A stretch of 64,000 bases of DNA from Sva-07 sp963715285 (lineage in GTDB: Bacteria; Actinomycetota; Acidimicrobiia; Acidimicrobiales; Ilumatobacteraceae). A program made the translations under genes and the position numbers. The stretch covers positions 129,613 to 193,612 of the forward strand of contig CAVQRU010000010.1 of assembly GCA_963715285.1 (NCBI GenBank), read 5' to 3'. The notes under the pieces are model-generated. The model was not told the origin of the DNA. It worked only from the letters and a program-made list of their open reading frames with translations, and made no database searches. Of this stretch, positions 25,190 through 33,092 are shown in pieces; position 1 is the stretch's first letter; every line of letters starts with the position of its first letter.

Positions 25190-25313
25190 CGTTCGTGTTG
25201 CAGATCCGGTGTGCCGGGTCACCCGGATCGCGACGCAAACGGGGTGGGGGGTGGCGCGGTTCGTTTGTGTTGCACTTCGGGCGGGGCGGGTCACCCAGAT
25301 CGCGACGCAAACG
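25190..25313 (+). repeat. Two further 52-bp hairpin repeats (cluster B)
   Basis: Copies at 25190-25241 and 25262-25313, same orientation and 72-bp period as cluster A. The first has arm CGTTCGTGTTGC against GCGACGCAAACG, with GGGTCACCC in the core. They lie between the acylphosphatase stop (25163) and the stop of the convergent EF-G-like gene (25351), where they may also act as a bidirectional terminator. Confidence 0.85.
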
Positions 25314-25350
25314 GGGTGGGGACGGGCTGGGGTGGGGGTGGGGGTCGTCG

Positions 25351-27417
25351 TCAGGCGTCGGCGGCGGCGTCGAGGGCGGCTTGGCGGACCTTGTCGACGA
25401 GGTTGGCGGGGAGCGGTTGGTAGCCGTGGTGGTCGATGCCGAACGAACCGCTGCCGCCGCTGAGCGAACGCAGGTCGATCGCGTAGCGCAGGATCTCGGC
25501 CGTGGGGACGAGCGCGTGCACGGTGGTCACGCCGGACTCGTCGGTGTCGGTGCCGAGCACCTGGGCACGCCGTGAGTTGAGGTCGCCGAGTACGTCGCCG
25601 TGATGGACGGCCGGCACCTTGACGATCATCGCGCTCACCGGTTCGAGCACGTCGACGCCGACGCGGTCGACCGCCTCGCGGAGCGCCAGCGAGCCGGCCA
25701 TCTTGAAGCTCATCTCCGACGAGTCGACCGAGTGGTACTTGCCCCCGGTGCACACCGCACGAACGTCGACGATCGGGAAGCCGTCACGCCCGCCGCGGGC
25801 CATCGCCTCCTCGACGCCGGCTCCAACCGCCGGAACGAGGTTCTTCGGGATGACGCCGCCGGTCACCTCGCTGACGAACTCGAATCCCGAACCGGACGGG
25901 AGCGGTTCGAACCGAACCGTCGCGACGCCGAACTGTCCGTGGCCGCCGCTCTGCTTCTTGTACTTGCCCTCGACCTCGACCGGCGCGGCGAGCGTGGCCC
26001 GGTAGGCGACGCGGACGTCGTCGACCACGAGTTCCACCCCGGCGCGTTCGATGCGTGACAGCGCCACGCGCACGTGCGTCTCGCCGCCGCCGCTGAGCAC
26101 GGTCTGACCGGTGGAGTCCTCGTGGTGGACCGCGAGCGTCGGGTCCTCGATCACGAGCCGGTGCAACGTGGTGGCGAGCCGGTCCTCGTCCGACTGTTTG
26201 GCCGCAGCGATCGCGACGCCGTACACGGGGCGTGGGAGCGTCGGGAGCGTGGCGGCCACCGGGGTGCCGTCGGGCGCGAGCGTGTCACCGGTGAGGGTGT
26301 CGGCGAGCTTGGTGACCGCGACGATGTCGCCGGCACCGATCGTGTCGACGTGGGTCTGGGAGCCGCCGGTCATCGAGATCAGGTTGTGCAGGCGTTCCTT
26401 GGCTCCCGAGCGTGAGTTGACGAGCACGTCGTCGGAGCGGATCGTGCCGGAGAGCACCTTCATGAACGAGATCTGGCCGAGGAACTCGTCGATCGTGGTC
26501 TTGAACACGAGGACGAGCGGGGGACCGTCGGGATCGGGGACGATGTCGACGGTCCCGCCGGCCGCTTCGACCACCGTGGGCCCGGCGTCGCCCGGTGCCG
26601 GGCCGACGCGGCAGATGAAGTCGGCGAGCTGGTCGGCGCCGATCGGTGCGGTGGCCGATCCGCACAGCACGGGGAACGCCAGCGCGCGGTCGACCGCATC
26701 GTGCAGCAGGTGTTCGAGCTGCTCGGGGGAGGGTTCGTCGCCGGAGAGGTACTGCTCGAGGAGGTCGTCGTCGAGCTCGATCACGTCCTCCACGAGGTGG
26801 TCGTGTTCGGCTCGTTCGACCTCGGCGAGGTCGGCGGGGACCTCGGTCGGCTCGGCGCGGCCCGAGTCGTAGACGAAGGCGTGATGGGTGAGCACGTCGG
26901 CGATGCCGTGGAAGCTCGACTCCTCGCCGATCGGCAACTCGGTCGGGTCGGCGTGCGAGCCGAACACCTCGCGCACCTGGGCGAGGGTGCGGTCGAACGA
27001 CGAGCGTTCACGGTCGAGCTTGTTGACGAACACGATCCGCGGGATGCCCATGTCGGCGGCGTGGCGCCACAGCACGACGTCTTGCGACTGCACGCCAGCG
27101 ACGCCGTCGATGACGAAGACGGCGAGGTCGGCGGCGGCGAGGCCGAGCAGCGCTTCGCCGCGGAAGTCGGCGTAGCCGGGTGTGTCGATCAGGTTGATCC
27201 GGTGGTCGTTCCAGTCGAACGACGCAACCGACAACGAGATCGACTGCTGGCGGTCGCGTTCCTCGGGGTCGTGGTCCATCACCGTGGACCCCTTCTCGAT
27301 CGTGCCCGGTCGGGCGATCACGCCGGCGCGGAAGAGCAGCGCCTCGGCGAGGCTCGTCTTGCCGCTCGAGTTGTGGCCGACGAGTGCCACGTTCCTGATC
27401 TGTTCGGTCGACCGCAT
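25351..27417 (-). CDS. EF-G-like translational GTPase (second EF-G type)
   Basis: 688 residues from ATG 27417 (AAAGGGG upstream). The GTPase motifs are GHNSSGKTS (G1), DTPGYADF (G3) and NKLD (G4); domain IV/V features such as QSGGHGQFGVATVRFEPL and the C-terminal FGIDHHGYQPLP follow. It is about the length of EF-G but diverges in G1 and fits the actinobacterial FusA2/EF-G-like group, whose role is unclear (recycling or stress). It is not beside rpsL/rpsG/tuf genes, which supports it being the accessory copy. Confidence 0.88.
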   Translation of the reverse strand: MRSTEQIRNVALVGHNSSGKTSLAEALLFRAGVIARPGTIEKGSTVMDHDPEERDRQQSISLSVASFDWNDHRINLIDTPGYADFRGEALLGLAAADLAVFVIDGVAGVQSQDVVLWRHAADMGIPRIVFVNKLDRERSSFDRTLAQVREVFGSHADPTELPIGEESSFHGIADVLTHHAFVYDSGRAEPTEVPADLAEVERAEHDHLVEDVIELDDDLLEQYLSGDEPSPEQLEHLLHDAVDRALAFPVLCGSATAPIGADQLADFICRVGPAPGDAGPTVVEAAGGTVDIVPDPDGPPLVLVFKTTIDEFLGQISFMKVLSGTIRSDDVLVNSRSGAKERLHNLISMTGGSQTHVDTIGAGDIVAVTKLADTLTGDTLAPDGTPVAATLPTLPRPVYGVAIAAAKQSDEDRLATTLHRLVIEDPTLAVHHEDSTGQTVLSGGGETHVRVALSRIERAGVELVVDDVRVAYRATLAAPVEVEGKYKKQSGGHGQFGVATVRFEPLPSGSGFEFVSEVTGGVIPKNLVPAVGAGVEEAMARGGRDGFPIVDVRAVCTGGKYHSVDSSEMSFKMAGSLALREAVDRVGVDVLEPVSAMIVKVPAVHHGDVLGDLNSRRAQVLGTDTDESGVTTVHALVPTAEILRYAIDLRSLSGGSGSFGIDHHGYQPLPANLVDKVRQAALDAAADA

Positions 27418-27694
27418 GGGGGCCCCTTTCGTGCTCGGGCCAGTCTTCACCGGGTCGGTCGTTGGCCGCAACGGACCAATGTCCCGACGTGCGGTGATCG
27501 TGGCGGGACACTCGGGTCACGACGGTCGCGCTCGCCGACGTCCGCGAGCGCACTCTCGAGATGTGACGGATGGCTCGTTGTCGTTCCGGCCCCTTTTCGT
27601 CACGCGTCCGTAACATTGTCGGTCGACCAGCACTCGTGTCCATCGCGGAAACCCGCAGGTGTCGACACGCCGGTGCGCCTCCCAAGGAGCGTCA
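27418..27694. other. Divergent intergenic region between EF-G-like gene and rpf
   Basis: 277 bp with no supported gene. It must contain the promoters of both divergent genes. A short hairpin GCGG-AAAC-CCGC occurs near 27644, about 45 bp before the rpf start, and AAGGAG at about 27683 is the rpf ribosome binding site. rpf leaders often carry a c-di-AMP riboswitch in other actinobacteria, but the conserved core could not be recognised here. Confidence 0.4.
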
Positions 27695-28474
27695 ATGATC
27701 CCCTCTTCCCCCCACCTCGGCTCTGCCATCCGTCGACACCGGCTCGCGATCCGGCGATCCGCCGCCGTGCTCGCGGCGGCGCTCGTGATCGGCGCCGCTC
27801 CGCTGGTTGCCCGTGCGCTCGATGACGAGTCCGTCCCGACAGCTGGCGTCGTCGACTCGCCGAGCGCGTCGCCGGAGGCTCGCCCCGTCGGCAACCCGAC
27901 GGTGCAGTCGCTCATCGGCCCGCAGGTCCCGACGGTCCCGGAGCTCGGCGCCGACCTGCTGCTGGAGCGCTCCACCGAGACACCGCCCGAGCCGGCGCCC
28001 GAGCCCGAGACGCCGCTCGAGATCGCCACCCGGGTGATGACCGAGTCGTACACGTGGGACGAACGCGGCCCGCGGATCGAGGAGTTGCAGGCCGTGCTCG
28101 GGATTGCCGCCGACGGCTGGTACGCCCACACCACGCTCGCCGCCCACCGCAGTGCCCTGGAGTTCGCCGGCCTGCCCACCGATCGACTGCCCGTGGCGCC
28201 CGTGCCGGCGGGCCCGTCGCCCGAGAAGTGGGCAGCGTTGCGTCGATGCGAATCCGGTGGCGACTACTCGATCACCAACCCGTCCGGGAAGTACCGCGGC
28301 GCCTACCAGTTCGATCGCTCGACGTGGAACTCGGTCGCCGGGCGCCACGCCCCCGGCCTCGTCGGCGCCGATCCCGCCACCGCATCACCCGCGGATCAGG
28401 ACGCCATGGCTCGAGCTCTGTACAGCGAACGCGGCGCGCGCCCCTGGCCGCACTGCGGCCGCCACCTCCGCTGA
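27695..28474 (+). CDS. Resuscitation-promoting factor (Rpf) domain protein
   Basis: 259 residues from ATG 27695 with AAGGAG upstream. An N-terminal signal sequence (residues 1-42, RSAAVLAAALVIGAAPLVARA) is followed by a Pro/Glu-rich linker, a short peptidoglycan-binding-like segment (GPRIEELQAVLGIAADGWYA), and a C-terminal Rpf transglycosylase domain starting WAALRRCESGGDY; Glu186 is the catalytic Glu. Rpf cleaves peptidoglycan and promotes growth from dormancy. The last codons are duplicated downstream in a 98-bp tandem repeat. Confidence 0.92.
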   Translation: MIPSSPHLGSAIRRHRLAIRRSAAVLAAALVIGAAPLVARALDDESVPTAGVVDSPSASPEARPVGNPTVQSLIGPQVPTVPELGADLLLERSTETPPEPAPEPETPLEIATRVMTESYTWDERGPRIEELQAVLGIAADGWYAHTTLAAHRSALEFAGLPTDRLPVAPVPAGPSPEKWAALRRCESGGDYSITNPSGKYRGAYQFDRSTWNSVAGRHAPGLVGADPATASPADQDAMARALYSERGARPWPHCGRHLR

Positions 28475-28510
28475 CAGCTCTCAGCGGAATCGGTCGCGGA
28501 CGCCGCGACC
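28468..28510 (+). terminator. Double hairpin at rpf 3' end (copy 1)
   Basis: CCGCTGA-CAGCTC-TCAGCGG (28468-28487) overlaps the rpf stop codon, and GGTCGCGG-ACG-CCGCGACC (28492-28510) follows directly. Both stems are perfect. There is no T-run, as is usual for high-GC actinobacterial terminators. Probable transcription terminator. Confidence 0.6.
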
Positions 28511-28565
28511 AGATCCGCCGAGAGTGGAACGGGCCCCGGCTGGGACGGCACTGCGGCCGCCACCT

Positions 28566-28608
28566 CCGCTGACAGCTCTCAGCGGAATCGGTCGCGGACG
28601 CCGCGACC
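28566..28608 (+). terminator. Double hairpin, duplicated copy 2
   Basis: Identical hairpins to those at 28468-28510, displaced by 98 bp through the tandem duplication (stems at 28566-28585 and 28590-28608). A second terminator in series behind rpf. Confidence 0.55.
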
Positions 28609-28687
28609 AGATCCGCCGAGAGTGGAACGGGCGGCTCGGGCTGGCGCGGGCCGTCGAGATTGCGGGCGGGCCCGTCGAGCGGGGAAC

Positions 28688-29671
28688 ATGGGCGTCATGA
28701 CCCATGCGGACCGCCATGACCGGGAACGTTGGATCGCGTCCGGGTTGCCCGACGCGGTCGTGACGATCATGTTCCGCGACGGCACGCTGCCGCCACCCCA
28801 TGCCGGTCGCTGGTACGACTCGTCGCTCACGACGGAGGAGATCACCACGTTCCGCCGTGCGGGCCGTCAGGCCCCGGACGCGGCGTTCGCCGCATCCCTC
28901 GAGGCGCGCGGTCTCCCCACCGACCTGGCGTTCATCGAGACGTGGGACGGTTTCGCAGCGGAGCGCATCCTCGAGGCGATCGATCGGGGCTTCACCTCGG
29001 GCGCGCAGTTCGCGCCGTGGGCATCGACCGATGCCGACGTCACCGAGGTCGAGCTGCTCGCGCCGCTCGCATCGTTCGACGGGTTCGATCCTCGCAAGGC
29101 GCTGGCGCAGTTGCGTGCCGGGCGCTCGCAGGAGGAGATCGGCTTCGCGCTCGAAGCGGGCCTCAAACCCAAGCAGGCGTCGACCTGGATCAGCCGTGGT
29201 CTGTCGGCGTCGACCGCGGCGGCGTGGTCGCGTGCGGGCTTCTCTGCGTCGAAGGCGGCGGCGTGGATCGAGGTCGTCGACGACCCGGAGGTCGCCCATC
29301 TCCTGCAGACGCTCGACATCGACGTCGACGCGGCCCGCGAGCAACGTCCCGAGGGGGGATGGACCCCGCACGTCGTTCGACGGCACGTGGCGATCGACGC
29401 TGGGGCATCGGAGGACACCGCCGACGAGTGGGCGGCGACGTCGCTGCCCGACCGCAAGCTGGCGCGATGGGTCGCGGCCGGTGTCCGCCCCGGTGACACG
29501 TCCGCGTGGCGCGAGCTCGACTTCCGCCCGAGTGAGGCCGCCGCGTGGGCGGCGCAGGGATTCGCACCGGCCGATGCGGACGTGTGGCGCCGGACGGGTG
29601 TCGATCCCGAGGTCGCTGCCCGGCGCCGCGGCGCCGGCGTCCGCCCCGCCCGGTCGGTCGCGGCCGACTGA
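28688..29671 (+). CDS. Unknown protein with short Trp-containing helical repeats
   Basis: 327 residues from ATG 28688 (GGGG upstream; ATG 28697 possible). Not recognised. The middle and end contain repeats of about 11 residues in the pattern A-x-x-W-x-x-x-G-F/V-x-P/A-x-x-A: for example STWISRGLSASTAAAWSRAG, SKAAAWIEV, AAAWAAQGFAPADADVWRR. Similar units near RWVAAGVRPGDTSAWRE. Such arrays suggest a stack of short helix-turn-helix units, perhaps protein- or DNA-binding. No signal peptide or membrane segment. Confidence 0.7.
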   Translation: MGVMTHADRHDRERWIASGLPDAVVTIMFRDGTLPPPHAGRWYDSSLTTEEITTFRRAGRQAPDAAFAASLEARGLPTDLAFIETWDGFAAERILEAIDRGFTSGAQFAPWASTDADVTEVELLAPLASFDGFDPRKALAQLRAGRSQEEIGFALEAGLKPKQASTWISRGLSASTAAAWSRAGFSASKAAAWIEVVDDPEVAHLLQTLDIDVDAAREQRPEGGWTPHVVRRHVAIDAGASEDTADEWAATSLPDRKLARWVAAGVRPGDTSAWRELDFRPSEAAAWAAQGFAPADADVWRRTGVDPEVAARRRGAGVRPARSVAAD

Positions 29672-29743
29672 TCGCGAGGGTGATCGAGCCGGGGCGCCGT
29701 CCGGCACCGGATCGGACCCCGGCCGCCTGGCAGGCTCGCGCCC

Positions 29744-30589
29744 ATGTGGACGATCGGAGAGGTACGGGTCACCGAGATCGCGGAGTTGACGACGACGTCG
29801 GCGGCCCACTGGCTGCTGCCCGACGCAACGGCCGACCGGATTCGCGAGATCGAGTGGATGGTGCCCCACTACGCCACACCGGAGGGCAAGGTCCACATGA
29901 CGATCCGGGCGCTGGTGATCGAGAGCGAGGGCCGGCGCATTCTCGTCGACACGTGTCTCGGCAACGACAAGCAACGCCCGGTCGAGCCGTGGAACATGCG
30001 ATCGGGCCCCTTCCTCGACGACCTGACCGCCGCCGGCTTTCCACCCGACTCGATCGACACGGTGTTGTGCACGCACCTCCACGTCGATCACGTCGGTTGG
30101 AACACCCGTCTCGTCGACGGCGAGTGGGTGCCGACATTCCCGAACGCCCGCTACCTGTTCGCCGACGTCGAGTGGGAGCACTGGCAGCGCGACGACTCGG
30201 GGATGGACCAGGTGCTGCGGGCCGACTCGATCCAGCCGGTGATCGATGCGGGGCTCGTCGACCTCGTCGCCACCGACGCCCGCCTCACGGCGCACGTGTC
30301 GCTCGTCCCGACACCCGGGCACACGCCGGGTCACGTGAGTGTGCGGATCGAGAGCGGCGGCGAGCGGGCGATCGTCACCGGCGACCTGTCGCACATGGTG
30401 TGTCAGGCGGCGCACCCGGAATGGGGGAGTTCGTTCGACGTCGATCCCGCAGGAGCCGAAGCGACCCGGCGCGCGTTCTTCGCGGGGCGCGCCGACACCG
30501 ACGAGCTGGTGCTCGGTACGCACTGGGAGCCGTGCGCCGGCTACGTCCGCTCCGACGGCGAGGTCTGGCGCGTCGAGCCGGCCGGTTGA
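29744..30589 (+). CDS. Metallo-beta-lactamase-fold hydrolase
   Basis: 281 residues from ATG 29744. The zinc-binding motif is THLHVDHVGW (His111, His113, Asp115, His116), followed by PTPGHTPGHVSV (third site His) and TGDLSHM (bridging Asp). This order is typical of quorum-quenching lactonase-like and related MBL hydrolases; the substrate is not known. No signal peptide. Convergent with the repeat membrane protein and separated from it by a hairpin. Confidence 0.88.
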   Translation: MWTIGEVRVTEIAELTTTSAAHWLLPDATADRIREIEWMVPHYATPEGKVHMTIRALVIESEGRRILVDTCLGNDKQRPVEPWNMRSGPFLDDLTAAGFPPDSIDTVLCTHLHVDHVGWNTRLVDGEWVPTFPNARYLFADVEWEHWQRDDSGMDQVLRADSIQPVIDAGLVDLVATDARLTAHVSLVPTPGHTPGHVSVRIESGGERAIVTGDLSHMVCQAAHPEWGSSFDVDPAGAEATRRAFFAGRADTDELVLGTHWEPCAGYVRSDGEVWRVEPAG

Positions 30590-30628
30590 CCCGCCAGAGC
30601 GAGGGGCCTGGCTCGTGCGTCCGGACGC

Positions 30629-30663
30629 GACGATGCGGCGCCCGTTTCGAGTGCCGCATCGTC
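30629..30663. terminator. Bidirectional hairpin terminator
   Basis: GACGATGCGGC (30629-30639) pairs perfectly with GCCGCATCGTC (30653-30663), an 11-bp stem with a 13-nt loop. It lies between the convergent stops at 30589 and 30756, so it can end transcription in both directions. Confidence 0.65.
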
Positions 30664-30755
30664 AGTTCAATCCGTGATGTGGTGTCAAGGTCGATCACCT
30701 CTCCTCTCATGTCGGAGCCTGGTCACGGTCCGGCGTCGCCAGGATCAGGGCCGAG

Positions 30756-31505
30756 TCACTGGTTGTCGAGCAGTGCTTGGTCGATCGAGTCCTGGATCAG
30801 CTGGTAGGCGCTGGGGGTCTGGACCGTGGTGCCCTGGTTGTCGAGCAGTGCTTGGTCGATCGAGTCCTGGATCAGCTGGTAGGCGCTGGGGGCTTGGACC
30901 GTGGTGCCCTGGTTGTCGAGCAGTGCTTGGTCGATCGAGTCCTGGATCAGCTGGTAGGCGCTGGGGGCTTGGACCGTGGTGCCCTGGTTGTCGAGCAGTG
31001 CTTGGTCGATCGAGTCCTGGATCAGCTGGTAGGCGCTGGGGGTCTGGACCGTGGTGCCCTGGTTGTCGAGCAGTGCTTGGTCGATCGAGTCCTGGATCAG
31101 CTGGTAGGCGCTGGGGGCTTGGACCGTGGTGCCCTGGTTGTCGAGCAGTGCTTGGTCGATCGAGTCCTGGATCAGCTGGTAGGCGCTGGGGGCTTGGACC
31201 GTGGTGCCCTGGTTGTCGAGCAGTGCTTGGTCGATCGAGTCCTGGACCAGCTGATACGAGCTCGTCGTCTCGGAGGTCTGGGTGCCGTCATCGCGAACGA
31301 TGACGCCGACCACGATTGCACCGACGGCCAGCAGCACGGCCACGGCCATCCAACCCAGCCAACGGACCCGGTGGTCGCGTCGACCCGACTCTGCGGGTTC
31401 GGAAACCTCCAAACCGCTGAGGTCATCGGGAACGGTGACGTCGTGTGGCAGCTCGGGAAGCTCCGTGAGTTCCTGTGTCGTGGGATGTTCGAACAGCTTC
31501 ATCAT
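30756..31505 (-). CDS. Membrane protein with seven 25-residue extracellular repeats
   Basis: 249 residues from ATG 31505 (GAAGGGAG upstream; ATG 31502 or a GTG at 31580 are alternatives). About 45 acidic, presumably cytoplasmic residues precede one membrane helix (VRWLGWMAVAVLLAVGAIVV), then seven near-identical units with core YQLIQDSIDQALLDNQ joined by GTTVQ(A/T)P linkers. The repeat core is amphipathic and could form helices or coiled bundles. Not recognised. It is divergent from a SARP regulator. The repeats end exactly at the stop codon. Confidence 0.8.
   Translation of the reverse strand: MMKLFEHPTTQELTELPELPHDVTVPDDLSGLEVSEPAESGRRDHRVRWLGWMAVAVLLAVGAIVVGVIVRDDGTQTSETTSSYQLVQDSIDQALLDNQGTTVQAPSAYQLIQDSIDQALLDNQGTTVQAPSAYQLIQDSIDQALLDNQGTTVQTPSAYQLIQDSIDQALLDNQGTTVQAPSAYQLIQDSIDQALLDNQGTTVQAPSAYQLIQDSIDQALLDNQGTTVQTPSAYQLIQDSIDQALLDNQ
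30761..31285 (-). repeat. Seven tandem 75-bp repeats encoding 25-residue units
   Basis: Units start at 30761, 30836, 30911, 30986, 31061, 31136 and 31211, always 75 bp apart. Six are nearly identical at DNA level; the one at 31211, the first in the protein, has diverged. A single variable codon (linker VQAP or VQTP) follows the protein order A-A-T-A-A-T, which implies that a block of three units (225 bp) was duplicated. Confidence 0.95.
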
Positions 31506-31692
31506 CCTCTCCCTTCGTGAATGTCTCCTCTCTCGGGATCTCCGCTCGTCGGGATCCTCCTTCTCGACCTCATTGTCCACCCGACCCCCTGCGTCACGCT
31601 GAGTGGCGTCTGTCGGCGCGCTCTGGGACTTCTGTCACTGGACATGGATCACACATGCAGGACACTGGAGGCGTAGGGAGACGGAACACGCC

Positions 31693-32466
31693 ATGTTGGA
31701 CGACTACCAGATCCGGGTACTCGGACCGATCGACGTGCTCACGCCGACGGGGAGCGTTGCCGTCGGCGGTCGGCATGTTCGAGCACTCCTCGGTGCGCTC
31801 GTGATCGGGGTCGGCCACGCGGTACGCATCGACCACCTCCGCGAGGCGATCTGGGCCCAGGACCAACCCGACTCCGCGGACAACACGCTCCAGTCGAGCG
31901 TGTCGCGTCTTCGTCGGCTCCTGGGAGCGGACGCCATCATGCGGGTGGACGGCTCGTACGAGCTGAACGTCGCACCGGAGAACATCGATGCCGTCCGGTT
32001 CGAGACGTTGCTCACCGAGGCGGCGTCGTCGAGAGGGGATCCGGAGCGCGCCCGTCGGTTGTGTCGTGAGGCGCTCGACCTCTGGCGGGGGCCGCCGTTC
32101 GGTGACCTGGCGGACGATGAAGCGTTCAGGCTGGACAGCTACCGGCTCGACGAGATGCGCCTCGCCGCGATGGAGATCTGTCTGGAGGCCGATCTCGCGC
32201 TCGGGAACCACGAACTGATCGTGGGCGAACTCGAGGCGGCGGTCGAGGAACATCCGTACCGCGAGCATCTGTGGTACCTGCTGATCGAGGCGCTCGACGC
32301 CGGCCAACGACGGGTGGAAGCGCTCCGGGTGTGTGCCCGTCTCCGCAGACTGCTGGCGGAGACCGGCGTCGAGGCGAGTGACGAGCTCTCGCGGTTGGAG
32401 CAGCGGATCCTGGACGGCCACGCTGCTTCGCAGGCGACCTCCGCCGGGCACGACCCGTCCGGCTGA
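31693..32466 (+). CDS. SARP-family transcriptional regulator (BTAD domain)
   Basis: 257 residues from ATG 31693. The N-terminal winged helix (IRVLGPIDVLTPTGSVAVGG, LLGALVIGVGHAVRIDHL, TLQSSVSRLRRLLG) is followed by the bacterial transcriptional activator domain (LCREALDLWRGPPFGDLAD, HPYREHLWYLLIEAL). SARP proteins activate nearby genes by binding direct repeats. It is divergent from the repeat membrane protein, its likely target. CACTGGA occurs twice (31636 and 31663) in the shared promoter. Confidence 0.9.
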   Translation: MLDDYQIRVLGPIDVLTPTGSVAVGGRHVRALLGALVIGVGHAVRIDHLREAIWAQDQPDSADNTLQSSVSRLRRLLGADAIMRVDGSYELNVAPENIDAVRFETLLTEAASSRGDPERARRLCREALDLWRGPPFGDLADDEAFRLDSYRLDEMRLAAMEICLEADLALGNHELIVGELEAAVEEHPYREHLWYLLIEALDAGQRRVEALRVCARLRRLLAETGVEASDELSRLEQRILDGHAASQATSAGHDPSG

Positions 32467-32554
32467 CGTCCTCCGCGAGGTCCTGTCGGAGCTGTCGCGC
32501 ATCTCGGGTCCATCGTCTCTGGAGGATTCGGGCGCGATCGCTCATCATGGAGGC

Positions 32555-32998
32555 ATGGTCACGATCGTCGATCCTCAGCTGCGCGTCGAAGCCGTCGAGG
32601 GCCACCCGGGTGAGCGCAGGCTCGTCGTGACGTACTCGATCCAGGTGCCACCCTTCGATCCCGACCTCGGAGCGACCCTGCGCGAGGACGTCGTCGTCAC
32701 CGCTCGTGACGAGCACGATGCGCCCGTGTTCCCGTCGGAACTCGAGGTGCATCTCCGAGGCGAGGTGTCGGCGCAGCCCGGGGTCACACCGAGGAGCCTC
32801 ACGACCGACGTCCACCGGGCCGACCTCGACGTGGAGAAGGACTGGTGGCGCATCAACGAAGGCGGCGCCTTCGAACCCATCGCCGAGTTCGTCGATCACC
32901 TGGTCGCCCGGGTGACGCTTCGCGCCGACGATCTCATCGTCGCGATGGCGACCTCCCCCACGATCACCGGGTCGTGGGGTGCGCTCGGCGACGACTGA
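32555..32998 (+). CDS. Hypothetical protein
   Basis: 147 residues from ATG 32555; GGAGG lies very close (1 nt), so the start is uncertain. Codon use is typical of the window. The N-terminal half looks like beta strands (RLVVTYSIQVPPFDPDLG, EDVVVTARDEHD) and the C-terminal half is acidic with VEKDWWRINEGG. No known domain recognised. Same strand as the SARP gene upstream and the glycosyltransferase downstream. Confidence 0.65.
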   Translation: MVTIVDPQLRVEAVEGHPGERRLVVTYSIQVPPFDPDLGATLREDVVVTARDEHDAPVFPSELEVHLRGEVSAQPGVTPRSLTTDVHRADLDVEKDWWRINEGGAFEPIAEFVDHLVARVTLRADDLIVAMATSPTITGSWGALGDD

Positions 32999-33092
32999 GC
33001 GCCCGGTCGCCGAAGGGCGATCCGTCACTTCGTCAGCGTGAAGCGCCGACCATGTACGCCACCGCCGTGCGAGTTGACCAGACTGTCCGGGC

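Larger units (their letters stand above)
28450..28631. repeat. 98-bp tandem duplication of the rpf 3' end
   Basis: An 84-bp segment at 28450-28533 recurs without change at 28548-28631. The unit contains the final codons and stop of rpf plus two perfect hairpins. The second copy is not translated as part of rpf because the first stop is intact. Exact identity suggests a recent duplication or ongoing homogenisation. Confidence 0.9.

Noticed and set aside
27600..27694. c-di-AMP (ydaO-type) riboswitch in the rpf leader
   Set aside because: Common before rpf genes in other actinobacteria, but the conserved core could not be found by eye here.
30761..31285. 75-bp repeats as CRISPR or non-coding array
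   Set aside because: The units are contiguous without spacers and stay in frame in a protein with a membrane segment, so they are coding repeats.
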